A stretch of 7,824 nt of DNA from an uncultured Ruminococcus sp. Its GTDB lineage: Bacteria; Bacillota; Clostridia; Oscillospirales; Acutalibacteraceae. A model generated the notes under the pieces. It did not search any database, had not been told where the DNA came from, and saw only the letters and a program-made list of their open reading frames with translations. A program made the translations under genes and the position numbers. Positions within the stretch are counted from its first letter, which is position 1; each line of letters begins with the position of its first letter. Location of the stretch: NCBI GenBank assembly GCA_902797065.1, contig CADBRK010000032.1, forward strand, positions 1-7,824, given 5' to 3'. This document shows positions 6,706 through 7,824 of the stretch, piece after piece.

Positions 6706-6906
6706 CTTATAGAACACGAAATTCAAAAAATGTTTTTAATTATTCTTTTTAACGGCTTATTCCGAAGCCGACAAACTCTGCCGGACTTTCATTTTATCGG
6801 CATCCGACTGTTCATGAAATGAAACTATACTAACAGCAGAATTGCTTTTTTTGAGTATATAATAGTGAACGGATTATTAAAATTAACGAAAAATGAATTT
6901 TGTGTA
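6706..6906. other. Gene-free AT-rich spacer between the divergent promoters, with several short hairpins
   Basis: No convincing gene lies here. The stretch is AT-rich, with one GC-richer patch containing inverted repeats: CGGCTT/AAGCCG (6753-6758 with 6765-6770), TGCCG/CGGCA (6779-6783 with 6798-6802), TTCAT/ATGAA (6811-6815 with 6819-6823) and CTGTT/AACAG (6808-6812 with 6832-6836). On the plus strand AGCA/TGCT (6835-6838 with 6843-6846) runs into seven T (6846-6852), a weak terminator-like shape. AT-rich sequence with a small palindrome AAAAT-GA-ATTTT (6890-6901) lies just upstream of the pckG -35 box and could act as an upstream promoter element. I see no promoter consistent with a small RNA, so the role of the hairpin patch is unknown. 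Confidence 0.35.
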
Positions 6907-6935
6907 TTGAATCATTGCAAATTATGGTGTATAAT
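6907..6935 (+). promoter_or_regulatory. Sigma-A-type promoter of pckG
   Basis: TTGAAT (-35, four of six consensus matches) at 6907-6912 and a perfect TATAAT (-10) at 6930-6935 are separated by 17 nt. The predicted transcription start is near 6942, giving a leader of about 42 nt before the pckG ATG. Confidence 0.7.
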
Positions 6936-6939
6936 TAGT

Positions 6940-6961
6940 CTGTAGTAATGCTGTATTACAG
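6940..6961. promoter_or_regulatory. Imperfect 22-bp palindrome at the pckG start site, candidate operator
   Basis: The element has perfect outer arms CTGTA (6940-6944) and TACAG (6957-6961) around 12 nt, with inner TA and central GC also symmetric; 8 of 11 half-site positions match. An overlapping stem GTAAT/ATTAC (6945-6949 with 6955-6959) is also visible. Its place across the predicted transcription start, just after the -10 box, is where a repressor would block transcription. A 5' mRNA hairpin is the alternative reading. No regulator can be named. Confidence 0.35.
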
Positions 6962-6983
6962 CGAAGAAAGGAGTTAATTCAAA

Positions 6984-7824
6984 ATGACTAATAATAAGTC
7001 CGTTCTTTCGTGGATTGAAGAAATGAAAGAACTTGTTACACCGGATCAGGTTGTATGGATCGACGGTTCTGCGGAGCAGCTTGCAGCTCTCAAGGCAGAG
7101 GCAGTTTCTACAGGCGAGATGATCAAGCTCAACGAGGATCTTCTCCCCGATTGTTATCTCCACCGCACAAAGGAAAATGACGTTGCACGTGTTGAGGCAA
7201 GAACATTTATCTGCTGCAGAGACGAAAAAGACGCAGGTCCGACAAACCACTGGATGGATCCTCAGGAAGCATATAAAATGCTCTTTGATATTGCAAGAGG
7301 AACATATAAGGGACGTACAATGTACGTTATTCCTTACTCAATGGGTCCTGTAGGCTCACCGCTTGCTCAGATCGGTTACGAAGTAACAGATTCTATCTAT
7401 GTTGTACTCAATATGTCAATCATGACAAGAGTAGGTCAGGCTGTTGAGGACGAACTCGGCGACAGCGAGAACTGGATCAAGGGACTTCACGCTAAGTGCG
7501 ACGTTGATCCCGAAAAGAGATATATCACACACTTCCCTGAGGATAACTACATCATCTCCGTTAATTCTGCTTACGGTGGAAACGTTCTTCTCGGCAAAAA
7601 ATGCTTTGCCCTCAGAATCGCTTCTTACCTCGGCAAGAACGATCAGTGGATGGCTGAGCATATGCTTATCCTCGGTATCGAGAATCCCGAAGGCGAGATC
7701 AAGTACGTTACAGGCGCATTCCCGTCTGCATGCGGAAAGACCAACCTTGCTATGCTTATTCCCCCGCAGGCTTATCGCGACGAAGGCTACAAGGCATGGA
7801 CGCTCGGCGACGATATAGCTTGGA
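6984..7824 (+). CDS. pckG: Phosphoenolpyruvate carboxykinase, GTP-dependent type (3' end beyond the window)
   Basis: Cytosolic enzyme that interconverts oxaloacetate + GTP and PEP + CO2 + GDP. In anaerobes it often runs in the CO2-fixing direction toward C4 acids. The visible 280 codons are the N-terminal part of a family of about 600 residues. They show the PEP-binding R69 in VARVEART, MGPVGSP (120-126), SAYGGNVLLGKKCFALRIAS (195-214) with Y197 and K206 matching the metal/substrate residues of vertebrate PEPCK, H226, and the P-loop AFPSACGKTN (245-254) with the GTP-class reactive C250. The second metal motif GDDIAW is at 275-280. The C250 to GDD spacing is four residues longer than in the rat enzyme. 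AAAGGAG (6967-6973) lies 10 nt before the ATG. Codon choice looks biased toward a few preferred codons, as in a highly expressed gene. The ATP-class enzyme is excluded by these motifs. Confidence 0.96.
   Translation, partial: MTNNKSVLSWIEEMKELVTPDQVVWIDGSAEQLAALKAEAVSTGEMIKLNEDLLPDCYLHRTKENDVARVEARTFICCRDEKDAGPTNHWMDPQEAYKMLFDIARGTYKGRTMYVIPYSMGPVGSPLAQIGYEVTDSIYVVLNMSIMTRVGQAVEDELGDSENWIKGLHAKCDVDPEKRYITHFPEDNYIISVNSAYGGNVLLGKKCFALRIASYLGKNDQWMAEHMLILGIENPEGEIKYVTGAFPSACGKTNLAMLIPPQAYRDEGYKAWTLGDDIAW

Noticed and set aside
6753..6770. CGGCTT/AAGCCG hairpin as a rho-independent terminator
   Set aside because: On neither strand is the stem followed by a T-run, and it lies between divergent genes where no transcript needs to end.
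6628..6822. A 64-codon plus-strand open frame in the intergenic region
   Set aside because: No ribosome site before its ATG, a low-complexity AT-driven composition, and it crosses the yicC leader and the hairpin patch. I recognise no protein family.
6858..6863. A plus-strand TATAAT as a second pckG promoter
   Set aside because: No -35-like hexamer at 16-18 nt upstream and no extended -10. It is likely chance in AT-rich sequence.
6912..7250. A 112-codon minus-strand open frame over the pckG promoter and 5' region
   Set aside because: It is antisense to the certain pckG reading frame and is a shadow.
1..7824. A hidden novel defence, mobile or RNA-guided system
   Set aside because: Nearly all sequence is accounted for by conserved housekeeping genes in a known order. 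No direct-repeat arrays, transposase, integrase, reverse transcriptase or toxin-antitoxin genes are visible.

Overview
This is a conserved chromosomal housekeeping region from a low-to-mid GC Gram-positive bacterium. The best guess is an anaerobic member of Clostridia, Ruminococcus-like (Oscillospiraceae). The gene order yicC(yloC)-remA-gmk-rpoZ-priA-def-fmt is a Firmicutes hallmark, the Shine-Dalgarno sites are strong and purine-rich, and a GTP-type PEP carboxykinase lies next door. The genus is inferred from gene content and style and was not checked against a database.

Layout. Positions 1-6588 hold eight genes on the minus strand. In transcription order they are yicC (endoribonuclease family), remA (DNA-binding regulator), gmk (guanylate kinase), rpoZ (RNA polymerase omega), priA (replication-restart helicase), def (peptide deformylase), fmt (Met-tRNA formyltransferase) and a YugP-type membrane zinc metallopeptidase whose last few codons run off the left edge. 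Gaps are 3 to 34 bases, or the genes overlap (remA/gmk by 14 nt, rpoZ/priA by 1 nt as TGATG), so this is very likely one operon. Positions 6589-6983 are a 395-base divergent intergenic region. It holds a candidate yicC promoter, a yicC leader with inverted repeats, a patch of short hairpins of unknown role, and a good sigma-A-type promoter for the rightward gene with an imperfect 22-bp palindrome at its predicted start site. Positions 6984-7824 hold the first 280 codons of pckG on the plus strand.

How the genes work together. The operon serves core information processing: RNA turnover, GMP phosphorylation, RNA polymerase assembly, replication restart, and the matched pair fmt/def that adds and removes the N-formyl group of nascent proteins. 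Compared with Bacillus subtilis, coaBC is absent between rpoZ and priA, and a metallopeptidase gene follows fmt. pckG is a separate central-carbon unit linking PEP and oxaloacetate.

I see no mobile element, CRISPR array, tRNA/rRNA, toxin-antitoxin or defence module, and no convincing new multi-gene system. The points most worth a second look are small: an acidic tail on omega, the palindrome at the pckG start site, competing pairings in the yicC leader, the hairpin patch between the promoters, and the missing coaBC.
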